From positions 5,896-69,895 of the forward strand of contig JBDZUX010000011.1 of the NCBI GenBank assembly GCA_040255405.1: 64,000 nt of DNA, written 5' to 3'. The notes below the pieces were generated by a model that was given only the letters and a program-made list of their open reading frames with translations, did not search any database and was not told the DNA's origin. This stretch comes from 66-474 sp040255405 (GTDB lineage: Bacteria; Pseudomonadota; Gammaproteobacteria; Xanthomonadales; Rhodanobacteraceae). This document shows, one piece after another, positions 15,848 through 24,660 of this stretch. Made by a program: the position numbers and the translations under genes. The stretch's first letter is position 1. Each line of letters opens with the position of its first letter.

Positions 15848-17155
15848 TTAACGCTGCGGCGTCACCGTTTGCGAGTAGTCGATCGGCACCAGGATGCGGA
15901 ACAGCGTGCCTCGGCCGGGGCCGGACTCGACCTCCACCACCGCATCGAGCAGTTCGCACAACTGGCGCACGATCGACAAGCCGATGCCTTCGCCGTGCCG
16001 CTCGACCGCTGCCGACTCACCCTGCGAGCCTGGGCCATCTGCAATCGGTAGTGGGGGCAGTGCCTGCAAATGGGGCGCCGCGCCCCCTTCTGCGCCATCA
16101 GGCGCGGCTGCGTTTTCCAGGCTGTGCGCCAATTTTCCGGCCGTGGAAGAAAGCAGCCCTGGGCCGCTGTCCCGGACGTAGAACAGCCAGCGATCCGCTG
16201 GGGCCTGCTGCCAACCCACCTCTACGTAGCCTGCGTCCGTGTACTTCAACGCGTTCAGGACCAGGTTCTGCGCAATCCGTTTGATTTTCAGTGCATCCCC
16301 GCGGACGGGCAGATTGGATTTGCCCCGGGCTTCCAGCTTCAGGCCCTTGGCCTCGGCCATGGGCCGCATGGTGTCGCATAGCTCGCGCAGCACCGTTGCT
16401 GCGTCGAATGCATATAGGTGGAACTCCTCCCGGCCCGCCTCCAGCCGCGCGAGGTCAAGCAGATCCCGCACCAGCTGGTTCACGTTTCCCGTCGCGCCGC
16501 ACAAGCGCACGACGATGTCATGGATGCCCGGATCCGCCGACCGGGTTTTCAACAACTCGCACAGCGTTTGAACCAGCTGCAAACTGCCGCGCAGATCGTG
16601 AGAGGCTTCGTGCAAGTTCCGGCCGCGCAGCTTGTCTTTTTCGTCGTGCTGAGCGCAAGCGGCTTCCAGATCCCGCATCCGTGCTTCCGCTTCGACGCGT
16701 TGTCGTTTATCGAACTCTGTCAGGCTGGATCCAATGGCGTGATGGATTTGCTCGCCGAGCATCCGGTAAGCGGCATGCAGCGAGGAGGGGTCGAGCTCGA
16801 TCCCTTTTTGCGGCGCCGCGGCAATGTGGTCCAGCAGCACGGCGTGGAGCAGGCCCCACTCGGTGGTCACCGCTTCCACGGTCATCCCGTGCTGCCAGCG
16901 TTGCGCGCCGTGATAACGGGCGAATCGCCCAGTCGTGGGCCTGGTGCTGCCGCGCAACACCGAACACAAGTGGTCAAGGAACTGTGGAATGTCGTCGCAG
17001 AATTCGGCACGCGACAGGCGTACCAACATCGAAGATTCAGTCTCCGCCTGCACACGCGAACGCCAGTCCCTCAGTATTGCGTCCCGTTCGCTTACAAGGT
17101 GGTCCGCAAGCGCCGGCAGTGCTACCAATGCCGCTCGAGGCCTGAGAGTCGACAC
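15848..17155 (-). CDS. Orphan sensor histidine kinase
   Basis: A 435-residue cytoplasmic kinase without membrane segments. Residues 10-145 resemble the RsbRD/H-kinase N-terminal sensor fold. The phospho-accepting histidine is His186 in HEASHDLRG, Asn301 is in the N-box NLVLNALKYT, Asp329 is in the G1 box RDSGPGL, and GEGIGLSIV (388-395) is the G2 box. A 50-residue Ala/Pro/Gly-rich stretch between G1 and G2 lengthens the ATP lid. The start is a GTG at 17155; a TATAAT lies about 26 bases upstream. No response regulator is adjacent, so the partner is elsewhere. The input signal is unknown. Confidence 0.82.
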   Translation of the reverse strand: MSTLRPRAALVALPALADHLVSERDAILRDWRSRVQAETESSMLVRLSRAEFCDDIPQFLDHLCSVLRGSTRPTTGRFARYHGAQRWQHGMTVEAVTTEWGLLHAVLLDHIAAAPQKGIELDPSSLHAAYRMLGEQIHHAIGSSLTEFDKRQRVEAEARMRDLEAACAQHDEKDKLRGRNLHEASHDLRGSLQLVQTLCELLKTRSADPGIHDIVVRLCGATGNVNQLVRDLLDLARLEAGREEFHLYAFDAATVLRELCDTMRPMAEAKGLKLEARGKSNLPVRGDALKIKRIAQNLVLNALKYTDAGYVEVGWQQAPADRWLFYVRDSGPGLLSSTAGKLAHSLENAAAPDGAEGGAAPHLQALPPLPIADGPGSQGESAAVERHGEGIGLSIVRQLCELLDAVVEVESGPGRGTLFRILVPIDYSQTVTPQR

Positions 17156-17181
17156 GATTGCGTACTCTAACCTGGAGACGG

Positions 17182-17187
17182 ATTATA
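17182..17187 (-). promoter_or_regulatory. Possible -10 box of the histidine kinase gene
   Basis: A perfect TATAAT on the reverse strand lies 26 bases before the GTG start, in an otherwise GC-rich stretch. I find no matching -35 hexamer at 16-18 bases, so this is tentative. Confidence 0.3.
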
Positions 17188-17541
17188 GGCGCGATCCACC
17201 GAAAGGGGCTCGCTTGTGCCCAACGCCGTTCGGTTTCCGGCTCCGGCCTTGTCGGAATTACGCTGGCACTGGGCACGACGTTACCTGCGCTGCCGCTTGT
17301 CCACTCGAGCCTGCTCACGGACCGCCGATGCTGCGAATTACTCTGCCCAAACCCGAAAGGTGACGCGCGAGTGACCGCTGGGAGGGAACGAGGCGGGGCT
17401 CTGCACAGGTCGCGCCTGGCCGATTGCTGCCTCGCACCTTCTCCGAGAAGACTGAGGCCAGCCGGCCGAGGTTTCCAGGAAGCGACCTTCCGGACAAATG
17501 CCCGTTGGGCGGACGACCCTGGATCAACCGCCTCGGTCCCT
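17188..17541. other. Intergenic region without recognised gene
   Basis: Between the histidine kinase start and the threonine aldolase stop (386 bases including the -10 box). Open frames here are short, lie in several frames and match nothing. No tRNA-like or riboswitch-like fold is apparent by eye. Confidence 0.4.
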
Positions 17542-18552
17542 TCAGGCCGCGAAATACCCGCCGAATGCCGCGATGGTCGTGTCCACGTCGCCTGCGGAAA
17601 CATCCAGGTGCGTGACGAGGCGCAACGGGTTGCCGCTGCCGATCAGGATGCCGTTCGCTTTCAGATGCGCCTGCAGGGGACGCATGTCACTGCCTGCGAC
17701 CGTGCAGAACACCATGTTGGTCTGCACGGAGGATGGATCGACTTCCAGCACGGGAATCCCGGCCAGGCCTTCGGCAAGCCGCCGCGCATTCGCGTGATCT
17801 TCCGCCAGCCGTTCCACGTGCTGCTTCAGCGCGATGATCCCCGCGGCCGCCAGGATGCCAGCCTGGCGCATGCCGCCTCCGACCACCTTGCGCCAGCGAC
17901 GCGCACGCGTGATGAGGTCACGCTTTCCGCAAAGCACGGAGCCGACCGGTGCACCGAGTCCCTTCGAGAGGCATAGCGACACGGTGTCGAAGTGGCGACT
18001 GATGGCGTCGATCGGTACGCCAAGTTTGACGGCAGCATTGAATGCACGCGCGCCATCCAGGTGCAGGCCCAGCCTGTGCTCGTCCGCGAACTCGCGTGCG
18101 CGTCGCAGGTAGTCGAGCGGCAACACCTTGCCGCCCAACGTGTTCTCCAGGCACAGCAGCCGGGTACGCGCGAAATGGTTGTCCTCGGGCTTGATCGCAG
18201 CGGCCACTTGCCGGAGGTCGAGGGTGCCGTCCGCACAGAATTCCAACGGCTGCGGTTGGATGCCACCCAATACCGCGCCGCCGCCGCCCTCGTATTTGTA
18301 GGTGTGCGCCTGTTGCCCGACGATGTATTCGTCGCCGCGCTGGCAGTGGCTCAGCAAGGCGATGAGGTTGCTCTGGGTGCCGCTGCAGACGAACACCGCG
18401 GCTTCCGTGCCGAGCATGCCGGCGGCAAGGGATTCGAGTTCGTTGACGGTCGGGTCATCGCCATAGACATCGTCGCCGACCTCGGCCGCAGCCATGGCGT
18501 TGCGCATCGCGAGGGTCGGGCGGGTGACGGTATCGCTTCTGAGATCGATCAT
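17542..18552 (-). CDS. ltaE: Low-specificity L-threonine aldolase
   Basis: A PLP enzyme that splits L-threonine or L-allo-threonine into glycine and acetaldehyde, and can act on other beta-hydroxy amino acids. The 336-residue protein begins MIDLRSDTVTRPT like E. coli LtaE and keeps the PLP lysine as Lys197 in SLCLSKGLGAP. LHLDGARAFN carries the aspartate and arginine that hold the cofactor. The start at 18552 is chosen over one five codons upstream because it matches the family N-terminus and has GGGAA just before it. It stands alone, with 154 bases separating it from the divergent helicase gene. Confidence 0.94.
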   Translation of the reverse strand: MIDLRSDTVTRPTLAMRNAMAAAEVGDDVYGDDPTVNELESLAAGMLGTEAAVFVCSGTQSNLIALLSHCQRGDEYIVGQQAHTYKYEGGGGAVLGGIQPQPLEFCADGTLDLRQVAAAIKPEDNHFARTRLLCLENTLGGKVLPLDYLRRAREFADEHRLGLHLDGARAFNAAVKLGVPIDAISRHFDTVSLCLSKGLGAPVGSVLCGKRDLITRARRWRKVVGGGMRQAGILAAAGIIALKQHVERLAEDHANARRLAEGLAGIPVLEVDPSSVQTNMVFCTVAGSDMRPLQAHLKANGILIGSGNPLRLVTHLDVSAGDVDTTIAAFGGYFAA

Positions 18553-18706
18553 GGCCTGTTCCCGCATGGAAATTCGGCCAATTTAGCTGAGTGGCGGTGA
18601 GAGTGCGCCGGGTCCGCCGTGAACCCAGCCGGTGATCGGGTGATCGAGTGCGACGCTTGTCCGCACCGTCTCAAGCTTTGAGAATGCGGACTGCGACGCT
18701 TGCGGC

Positions 18707-21106
18707 ATGAATGCCGCCCTTCCGCTTCCTCCATCGCCGCGCGAAGTTTCACGCAACGGCGCGGCGCTCGCCGCACGGCTCGAACACAAGTACGCGGACC
18801 GGATCACCGGCTCGTTCGTGGTGCCGGCAACTTCCGGGCGTTACGCGCCGTTTCCCTCCGACCTGCCCGAAGCCCTGGCGAAGGCGCTGCGTTCGCACGG
18901 CATCGATCGGCTCTACAGCCATCAAGCTGAAGCGTGGGGCGCTGCCCGGCGCGGCGAAGACCTCGTGGTCGTCACGCCGACCGCTTCCGGCAAATCACTG
19001 TGTTACACCCTGCCGGTGGTGGCGGCGGCGATGCGCCGGCGGCACAAGGCGCTGTACCTGTTCCCGACCAAGGCCTTGGCGCAGGACCAGGTGGCCGAAC
19101 TGATCGAGCTCTCCAAGGCCGGCGACCTGGGTGTGCGCGCGGCCACCTTCGATGGCGACACGCCGGGCGACCAGCGCCGCGCGATCCGGCTGAACGGCGA
19201 CATCGTGGTGTCCAACCCCGACATGCTGCACCAGGGCATCCTGCCGCACCACACCAAATGGGCACAGTTCTTCGAGAACCTAGCGTTCGTGGTGATCGAC
19301 GAGATCCACAGCTACCGCGGGGTGTTCGGTTCGCACCTCGCCAACGTGATCCGGCGCCTCAAGCGCATCTGCGCGTTCTACGGATCGAACCCGCAGTTCA
19401 TCCTCTGCTCGGCGACGATCGGCAATCCGAAGCAACATGCCGAAGCGCTGCTGGGCGCTCCCGTCACCGCAATCACCGAGTCTGGCGCACCGGCGGGCGA
19501 GAAACACGTCCTGTTGTGGAACCCGCCGGTGGTGAATCCTGACCTCGGCCTGCGCGCCTCGGCACGTTCGCAGTCCAACCGCATCGTACGCACTGCGATC
19601 CGGGCGGGCTTGAAGACGCTGGTGTTCGCGGGTTCGCGCACGCTGGTCGAAGTGCTGACCAAGTACCTGAAGGACGTGTTCGACCACGATCCGCGCAAAC
19701 CCGGGCGGATCCGTGCCTACCGCGGCGGGTACCTGCCGACCGAACGCCGCGCGGCCGAGCGGGCGATGCGCGCCGGCGACGTCGATGGCATCGTCGCGAC
19801 GTCCGCGCTGGAACTCGGGGTCGACATCGGCGCGCTGGACGTGGTGGTCCTGAATGGCTATCCGGGTTCGATCGCCGCGAGCTGGCAGCGCTTCGGCCGC
19901 GCCGGCCGGCGCAACCAGCCGGCGCTCGGGGTGCTGGTGGCCTCCAGCGACCCGCTGGACCAGTACATCGTGCGGCATCCCGAGTTCTTCTCGGAAGCCC
20001 CGCCCGAATGCGCGCGGGTCGCGCCCGACCAGCCGGTGATCCTGCTCGACCACATTCGCTGCGCCGCGTTCGAGCTGCCGTTCGTCGAGGGCGACACCTT
20101 CGGCGGCGTCGATCCGTCGCCATACCTGGAACTCCTCGGGGAAGACGGCGTGCTACACCGGGAAGGCGGGCGCTTCGAATGGATCGCCGACAGCTACCCC
20201 GCCAACGCGGTCAACCTGCGCTCGGTGGCGGACGGCAACTTCGTGGTGGTCGACCGCACCGACGGTCGCCAGACGATCATCGCGGAAGTCGATTTCAGCT
20301 CGGCGCCGCTGATGCTCTACGAAGGCGCGATCCACATGGTGCAATCGACCCCCTACCAGGTGGAGCGGCTGGACTGGGAAGGCCGCAAGGCCTTCGTTAC
20401 CCGCACCCGCGTCGATTACTACACCGATGCAATCGACTACACGCGCCTCAAGGTGCTGGAGAGTTTCGATGCCATTGGTGCGGGCACCGGCGAGGCCCGT
20501 CACGGCGAAGTCCACGTGGTGCGACGGGTCGCCGGCTACAAGAAGATCCGCTACTACACCCACGAGAACATCGGCTATGGTCCGGTCAATTTGCCGGACC
20601 AGGAAATGCACACCAGCAGCGTGTGGTGGCAGTTGCCGCAAGCAGTGCTCGATGGCCTGTTCGATTCCCGCCAGGAAGCGCTGGACGGCTTCCTCGGCGC
20701 CGCGCACGCGCTGCACGTGGTCGCACGCATCGCGGCGATGGCCGATGGCGCCGACCTGCAAAAGGCCGTCGGCAGCGGCGATGGCGCGTGGTCTGCGCAA
20801 AGCGACAGCTCTGGCCGGGGACAGATCCGCGCCATGGACGGCGGCGCCGTTCCGCCCGCATTGCTCGAGCGCTTCACGCCGACCGTCTATCTCTACGACA
20901 ACTATCCCGGCGGCATCGGCCTGTCCGAGCCGTTGTGGCAACGCCAACGCGAACTCGTCGACAGCGCGATCGAGCTGATCCACGACTGCAGTTGCCGCGC
21001 AGGCTGCCCGGCCTGCGTCGGCCCGGTGCTGCAGGAAGACACGCCGCCCGAAGCATCGCCCCGGGCGCATGCCCTGCGCGTGCTGGCGGCGCTCGCCTCG
21101 GCATGA
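18707..21106 (+). CDS. DEAD/DEAH-box helicase with C-terminal zinc domain (YprA/Hrq1-like)
   Basis: A 799-residue superfamily 2 helicase. Walker A is TPTASGKS (residues 90-97) and Walker B is DEIH (198-201). The second RecA lobe carries ATSALELGVDIGALD and a QRFGRAGR motif. The C-terminal DUF1998-type domain ends with a cysteine cluster (HDCSCRAGCPACVGP) that should bind zinc. The length and layout match bacterial YprA/MrfA and eukaryotic Hrq1, which act in repair of crosslinked DNA. The next gene overlaps by 4 bases (ATGA) and encodes the YprB-like nuclease, as in Bacillus mrfAB, so the two probably work as a helicase-exonuclease pair. Confidence 0.88.
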   Translation: MNAALPLPPSPREVSRNGAALAARLEHKYADRITGSFVVPATSGRYAPFPSDLPEALAKALRSHGIDRLYSHQAEAWGAARRGEDLVVVTPTASGKSLCYTLPVVAAAMRRRHKALYLFPTKALAQDQVAELIELSKAGDLGVRAATFDGDTPGDQRRAIRLNGDIVVSNPDMLHQGILPHHTKWAQFFENLAFVVIDEIHSYRGVFGSHLANVIRRLKRICAFYGSNPQFILCSATIGNPKQHAEALLGAPVTAITESGAPAGEKHVLLWNPPVVNPDLGLRASARSQSNRIVRTAIRAGLKTLVFAGSRTLVEVLTKYLKDVFDHDPRKPGRIRAYRGGYLPTERRAAERAMRAGDVDGIVATSALELGVDIGALDVVVLNGYPGSIAASWQRFGRAGRRNQPALGVLVASSDPLDQYIVRHPEFFSEAPPECARVAPDQPVILLDHIRCAAFELPFVEGDTFGGVDPSPYLELLGEDGVLHREGGRFEWIADSYPANAVNLRSVADGNFVVVDRTDGRQTIIAEVDFSSAPLMLYEGAIHMVQSTPYQVERLDWEGRKAFVTRTRVDYYTDAIDYTRLKVLESFDAIGAGTGEARHGEVHVVRRVAGYKKIRYYTHENIGYGPVNLPDQEMHTSSVWWQLPQAVLDGLFDSRQEALDGFLGAAHALHVVARIAAMADGADLQKAVGSGDGAWSAQSDSSGRGQIRAMDGGAVPPALLERFTPTVYLYDNYPGGIGLSEPLWQRQRELVDSAIELIHDCSCRAGCPACVGPVLQEDTPPEASPRAHALRVLAALASA

Positions 21107-21933
21107 ACGCCACGCTCGCGCAATTGCAGCGGCTGACGCGGCAGGCGGGTGCGCGCACGTCGGCCCGCGCGGAACGTCCGGCCAATCTTCCGGCTCGCGC
21201 TACGACGAACATTGCGGATCTCCGGCGCATCCTGCGGCTGCGCGAAGCACGCCAAGCCGTACCCGTTGCGCGTATGCTGGACCGGCACCTGCCGGGCGAG
21301 GAAATCGCACCCGGCCTCCGTCTCGTCACGGCGCGCCTGCCGATCGAGCCATTGCCGCCGATGCTGGACGGTGTGTTTGACCGCAAGCCTGCATTCGATC
21401 CGCGCCGCGTGCTGTTCTTCGACACCGAGACCACCGGTCTTGCCGGCGGTACCGGCACCCGCGCCTTCATGATCGGGGTCGCGCGCTGGGACGAAACCGC
21501 GCTCGACGTGCGTCAGCTCCTGATCACCACCCTCGCGGCCGAAACCGCGATGTTGGAGACGTTTGCGAGCTGGCTCGACGCCGATACGTTGCTCGCCAGC
21601 TACAACGGCAAGTGCTACGACGCCCCGCTGCTGCGCACCCGCTATCGTCTCGCACGAATGCGCGACCCGACCGCGGGACTCGAACATATCGATCTCCTGT
21701 ATCCCGCGCGCCGCCGCTACCGCGGTGTGTACGAGAACTGCCGCCTCGCCACCATCGAGCGCCAAGTGCTGAAGATCGTGCGCGAAGACGACCTGCCCGG
21801 CAGCGAAGCGCCCGCGGCGTGGCTCACCTATCTGCGTGGCGGCCCTGCCGCGAACCTGCGCCGGGTCGCCGCGCACAACGATCAGGACGTGGTGACACTC
21901 GCGCGATTGATGCTGCACCTCCAGGCCTTTTGA
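21103..21933 (+). CDS. YprB/MrfB-like ribonuclease-H-fold 3'-5' exonuclease
   Basis: A 276-residue protein with a DnaQ-like exonuclease core. FFDTETTG supplies Asp107 and Glu109, ASYNGKCYDAPLL supplies the middle acidic residue, and HNDQDVVTL supplies the last aspartate of the DEDD set. It starts inside the helicase stop (ATGA), so translation is coupled. The Bacillus homologue also has a C-terminal repeat domain that is missing here; the protein is shorter than the 400 or so residues I recall for that family. With the helicase it probably processes damaged DNA. The family call is good; the repair role is inferred from the pair. Confidence 0.8.
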   Translation: MNATLAQLQRLTRQAGARTSARAERPANLPARATTNIADLRRILRLREARQAVPVARMLDRHLPGEEIAPGLRLVTARLPIEPLPPMLDGVFDRKPAFDPRRVLFFDTETTGLAGGTGTRAFMIGVARWDETALDVRQLLITTLAAETAMLETFASWLDADTLLASYNGKCYDAPLLRTRYRLARMRDPTAGLEHIDLLYPARRRYRGVYENCRLATIERQVLKIVREDDLPGSEAPAAWLTYLRGGPAANLRRVAAHNDQDVVTLARLMLHLQAF

Positions 21934-22091
21934 ATGGCGGCCAGTTCTCCGGTGCGGGCGGAGGAGCCACGGGTCTGATGGTGGGTGACAAGCATTTGCC
22001 CCGAAGCATCTCCATACTGGCCACGATCACCGGACTGGAGCAGCGGGGCCATGCGCTGATGCCGCCGTAGCGGCGCGGCGACGACAGACGA

Positions 22092-22931
22092 ATGCAAGCC
22101 GTATCGGTGGGGCCACTGCTGTTTCCCGTGGGCGTCATTGCCATCTTGTCGGGCTGGCTCGCCGCCAGTGCAGTGGCGGCGTTCCTGCGCAAGCGAGGCC
22201 AGGCCGACGCCGCGCCGATGCTGTGGTGGTTGCTGCTGCTCGCGCTGGTGGTGGCCCGCGTCGTGTTTGTCACGAGATGGTGGTCCGCTTACCAGCAATC
22301 GCCGTGGTGGACCATCTTCGACATCCGCGATCGTGGCTTCAACGTGGCCGCCGGCTGCGTGGCGCTGGTGATGGCGACGCTGGTCACGATGCGTCGTCGC
22401 CCCGACTTGAAGCGCTCGCTGCCCGCAGCGGTCGCAGGCGGATTTGCGGCGGCGGCGCTGACGGTGCTCGTCGCATCGCAGTTGCAGGCAACGTCGCACC
22501 CGCCGCTTTCCGCCGCGACACTGCACCGGCTGGACGGCAGTTCCACCACGCTCGCTGCCTTGGTCGGCAAGCCCATGGTCATCAACCTGTGGGCCACCGG
22601 GTGTCCGCCGTGCCGGGCCGAAATGCCGATGCTGGTGCAAGCCAGCCACGCGATGCCCGGCGTGCGTTTCGTATTCGTCGATCAGGGTGAATCCCGGGAG
22701 GCCGTGCAGGCATTTCTCGAACGCGAAAGGCTTTCGCCCCAATACACGCTGCTGGATGCCGACAACGTGTTGAGCCGCGACTACCGGGCCCTCGGCTATC
22801 CCACCACGCTGTTCGTGGACGCCGATGGCCGCCTGCGCGACACCCAGGTCGGATCGCTTTCGCGCGCCACGCTGGAGAGCCACCTCCTTCGCATCACCTC
22901 CGACTCAACCCAGGAAACCCCGGCCCCATGA
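22092..22931 (+). CDS. Membrane-anchored TlpA-like thiol-disulfide reductase
   Basis: A 279-residue protein with an N-terminal membrane part of about four helices (residues 8-30, 44-62, 85-100, 112-130) and a periplasmic thioredoxin domain. Its active site is Cys171-Pro-Pro-Cys174 in ATGCPPCRAEMP and its cis-proline loop is in GYPTTLFVD. The membrane part resembles the start of Lgt-like proteins but is too short for an enzyme. It overlaps the following dsbG-like gene by 4 bases (ATGA), so the two proteins are made together and may form a redox pair: this one supplying electrons or oxidising power, the lipoprotein handling substrates. The direction of electron flow is not known. Confidence 0.8.
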   Translation: MQAVSVGPLLFPVGVIAILSGWLAASAVAAFLRKRGQADAAPMLWWLLLLALVVARVVFVTRWWSAYQQSPWWTIFDIRDRGFNVAAGCVALVMATLVTMRRRPDLKRSLPAAVAGGFAAAALTVLVASQLQATSHPPLSAATLHRLDGSSTTLAALVGKPMVINLWATGCPPCRAEMPMLVQASHAMPGVRFVFVDQGESREAVQAFLERERLSPQYTLLDADNVLSRDYRALGYPTTLFVDADGRLRDTQVGSLSRATLESHLLRITSDSTQETPAP

Positions 22932-23764
22932 AGAAGCTTCTTCCGATCATCGCTGCCCTGCTTCTGTCCGCCTGCGCGCAAGCCAATGGTCCCGACAGCG
23001 TGCAGACGAATGGACCCGGCGCGCCGGACAGCAGCGCCCCGACCGCGCGCATATCCACAACCGGCCAGCCGGCTCCGGCTGCATCGATCGTGCAACGCGC
23101 CTTGGCAGCGAACGGCGTGGAAATATCGGGTTCGCTCGACGCGCCCGCGGGCTTCGAAAGCTTCGTCGCGCGCTACCAGGGTCGCGAACTGCCGGTCTAT
23201 GCGTTGCCGGACGGCAGGCACATCGTGATCGGCACCTTGCTCGACCTCGAAGGCCGCGATCTGACCGGACCCCAGATGCAGAAACTGGCGGGTAGCGGGT
23301 TCGGCGAGGCGCAGTGGCAGGCGCTCGCGTCCGCAACCTGGTTCGCCGAAGGCAACCCGGACGCCAAACGCATCGTCTACGCCTTCGAGGACACCCGCTG
23401 TCCGTACTGGCATCGGCTGTGGAAGGCCACGCAACCGCTGCTGAAAAAAGGCAACGTGCAGATCCGCACGATCCTCGTCGGGGTGATCGCCCTCGAGAGC
23501 CTGCCCGAAGCCGCGAACATCCTGGACGCGAAGGATCCGGCGGCGGCGTGGAACAAGAACGAAGAAGATTTCGGCAAGAATCCCGCACCCGGCGACGCAT
23601 CGCAGGCATCGCTCGCCAAGGTACGCGCCAACACCGCGCTGATGCAAAAGCTCGACTTCATGGGCACCCCGAGCATCGTGTGGAAGGATGCAAAAGGCCG
23701 CATCCGGGCGATGCAGGGCCTGCCGCGCGACCAGCAGGGTCTCGAGGCGATTTTCCAGGACTGA
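22928..23764 (+). CDS. DsbG-like periplasmic lipoprotein with CPYW active site
   Basis: A 278-residue lipoprotein: a short signal ending in LSAC puts the lipidated cysteine at residue 16. After a Ser/Pro/Thr-rich linker comes a DsbC/DsbG-type dimerisation region and a thioredoxin fold with the cis-proline loop MGTPSIVW. The active site, normally Cys-Pro-Tyr-Cys in DsbG, reads Cys158-Pro-Tyr-Trp161; the codon is TGG at 23408-23410. Loss of the resolving cysteine would prevent ordinary dithiol exchange and leave a one-cysteine protein, suited to trapping, reducing sulfenic acids with help, or acting as a chaperone. One base (TGG versus TGC) separates the two states, so an assembly error must be excluded. 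It is coupled to the TlpA-like gene. Confidence 0.78.
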   Translation: MKKLLPIIAALLLSACAQANGPDSVQTNGPGAPDSSAPTARISTTGQPAPAASIVQRALAANGVEISGSLDAPAGFESFVARYQGRELPVYALPDGRHIVIGTLLDLEGRDLTGPQMQKLAGSGFGEAQWQALASATWFAEGNPDAKRIVYAFEDTRCPYWHRLWKATQPLLKKGNVQIRTILVGVIALESLPEAANILDAKDPAAAWNKNEEDFGKNPAPGDASQASLAKVRANTALMQKLDFMGTPSIVWKDAKGRIRAMQGLPRDQQGLEAIFQD

Positions 23765-23957
23765 TGCGGACACGCCGTCATCTTCGCGTGGCGCAGATAC
23801 CCATCAAAAGGGACGACTCCGAAAATCGGTCGTGACAGTCGCGAATCAGCGCCGCGTGCTACAGGGAGGTTGCAGGCCATGCTGCCGGCGCCCATCCTTG
23901 AAGCACTATCGCCCGCGGCCGCTTTCCGGGTTTCCCTGGTCTCGCCCAGGCGAATCG

Positions 23958-24650
23958 TTACTGCTTCGACACGTAGTCGGCGAGCGCACGCATGTCGGCT
24001 TCGCTGAGATTGCGCGCGACGCCTTGCATCACCTTGTCATTGCTGGTGCCGAGCCGGGTGCCGCCGTGGTACGCCTTCAACTGCGTCAGCACGTACTGGG
24101 CATTCTGGCCGGCCAGCACCGGGAATGTCGACCACGGCGGTTGTGGCGCGGTGCTGCGGGTATCGGGGCGCGGGCCCCTGCCGTCGGCGCCATGGCAGCT
24201 TTGGCAGGGCGGCACACCTTGCGCGGCGTCACCATCATGAAACACGATGGAACCGCGTGAAGATTCCTGTGCCGTTTGCGACGCGGCCTTGCCCGGCAGC
24301 GAGGCGAAATGCGCGGCGAGATTGCGCATGTCCTGGTCGGTCAGCGTCTTCGCGAGTGGCTGCATCACCGTGTTGACGCGCGCGCCGCTTTTGAACGCAC
24401 GCAACTGCACGTACAGGTAGGTTTCCGATTGGCCGGCGAGATTGGGAAATGTCGGCGCCACCGCAATACCTTTCGCGCCGTGGCAAGCCGCGCAGGCAGC
24501 GGCCTTGGCGGCCCCCGCCGCCGCGTCGCCGTGGACCGGCGCCTGGTTGCGCAGGTCATCGAACTGCGGCGTCGCGGCCGACGCCAGACCGGCGATCGTC
24601 GCCACCCATGCGATCGAGGCAACGATTGCGACGCGGGTGGTGAAGATCAC
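23958..24650 (-). CDS. Periplasmic diheme cytochrome c (c4 type)
   Basis: A 230-residue protein with a signal peptide and two class I cytochrome c domains. The heme sites are Cys53-Ala-Ala-Cys56-His57 and Cys149-Gln-Ser-Cys152-His153; a methionine follows each (in MQPLAK and VMQGVAR) as probable sixth ligand. The length and the duplicated layout match cytochrome c4. The start is a GTG at 24650 with GAGGA 7 bases upstream, placed across the stop of the barrel gene, so it is the last gene of the electron-conduit operon. It probably carries electrons between the decaheme cytochrome and inner-membrane oxidases or reductases. The convergent dsbG gene ends 193 bases away, with no clear terminator between. 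Confidence 0.9.
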   Translation of the reverse strand: MIFTTRVAIVASIAWVATIAGLASAATPQFDDLRNQAPVHGDAAAGAAKAAACAACHGAKGIAVAPTFPNLAGQSETYLYVQLRAFKSGARVNTVMQPLAKTLTDQDMRNLAAHFASLPGKAASQTAQESSRGSIVFHDGDAAQGVPPCQSCHGADGRGPRPDTRSTAPQPPWSTFPVLAGQNAQYVLTQLKAYHGGTRLGTSNDKVMQGVARNLSEADMRALADYVSKQ

Positions 24651-24660
24651 GGCGCTGTCC

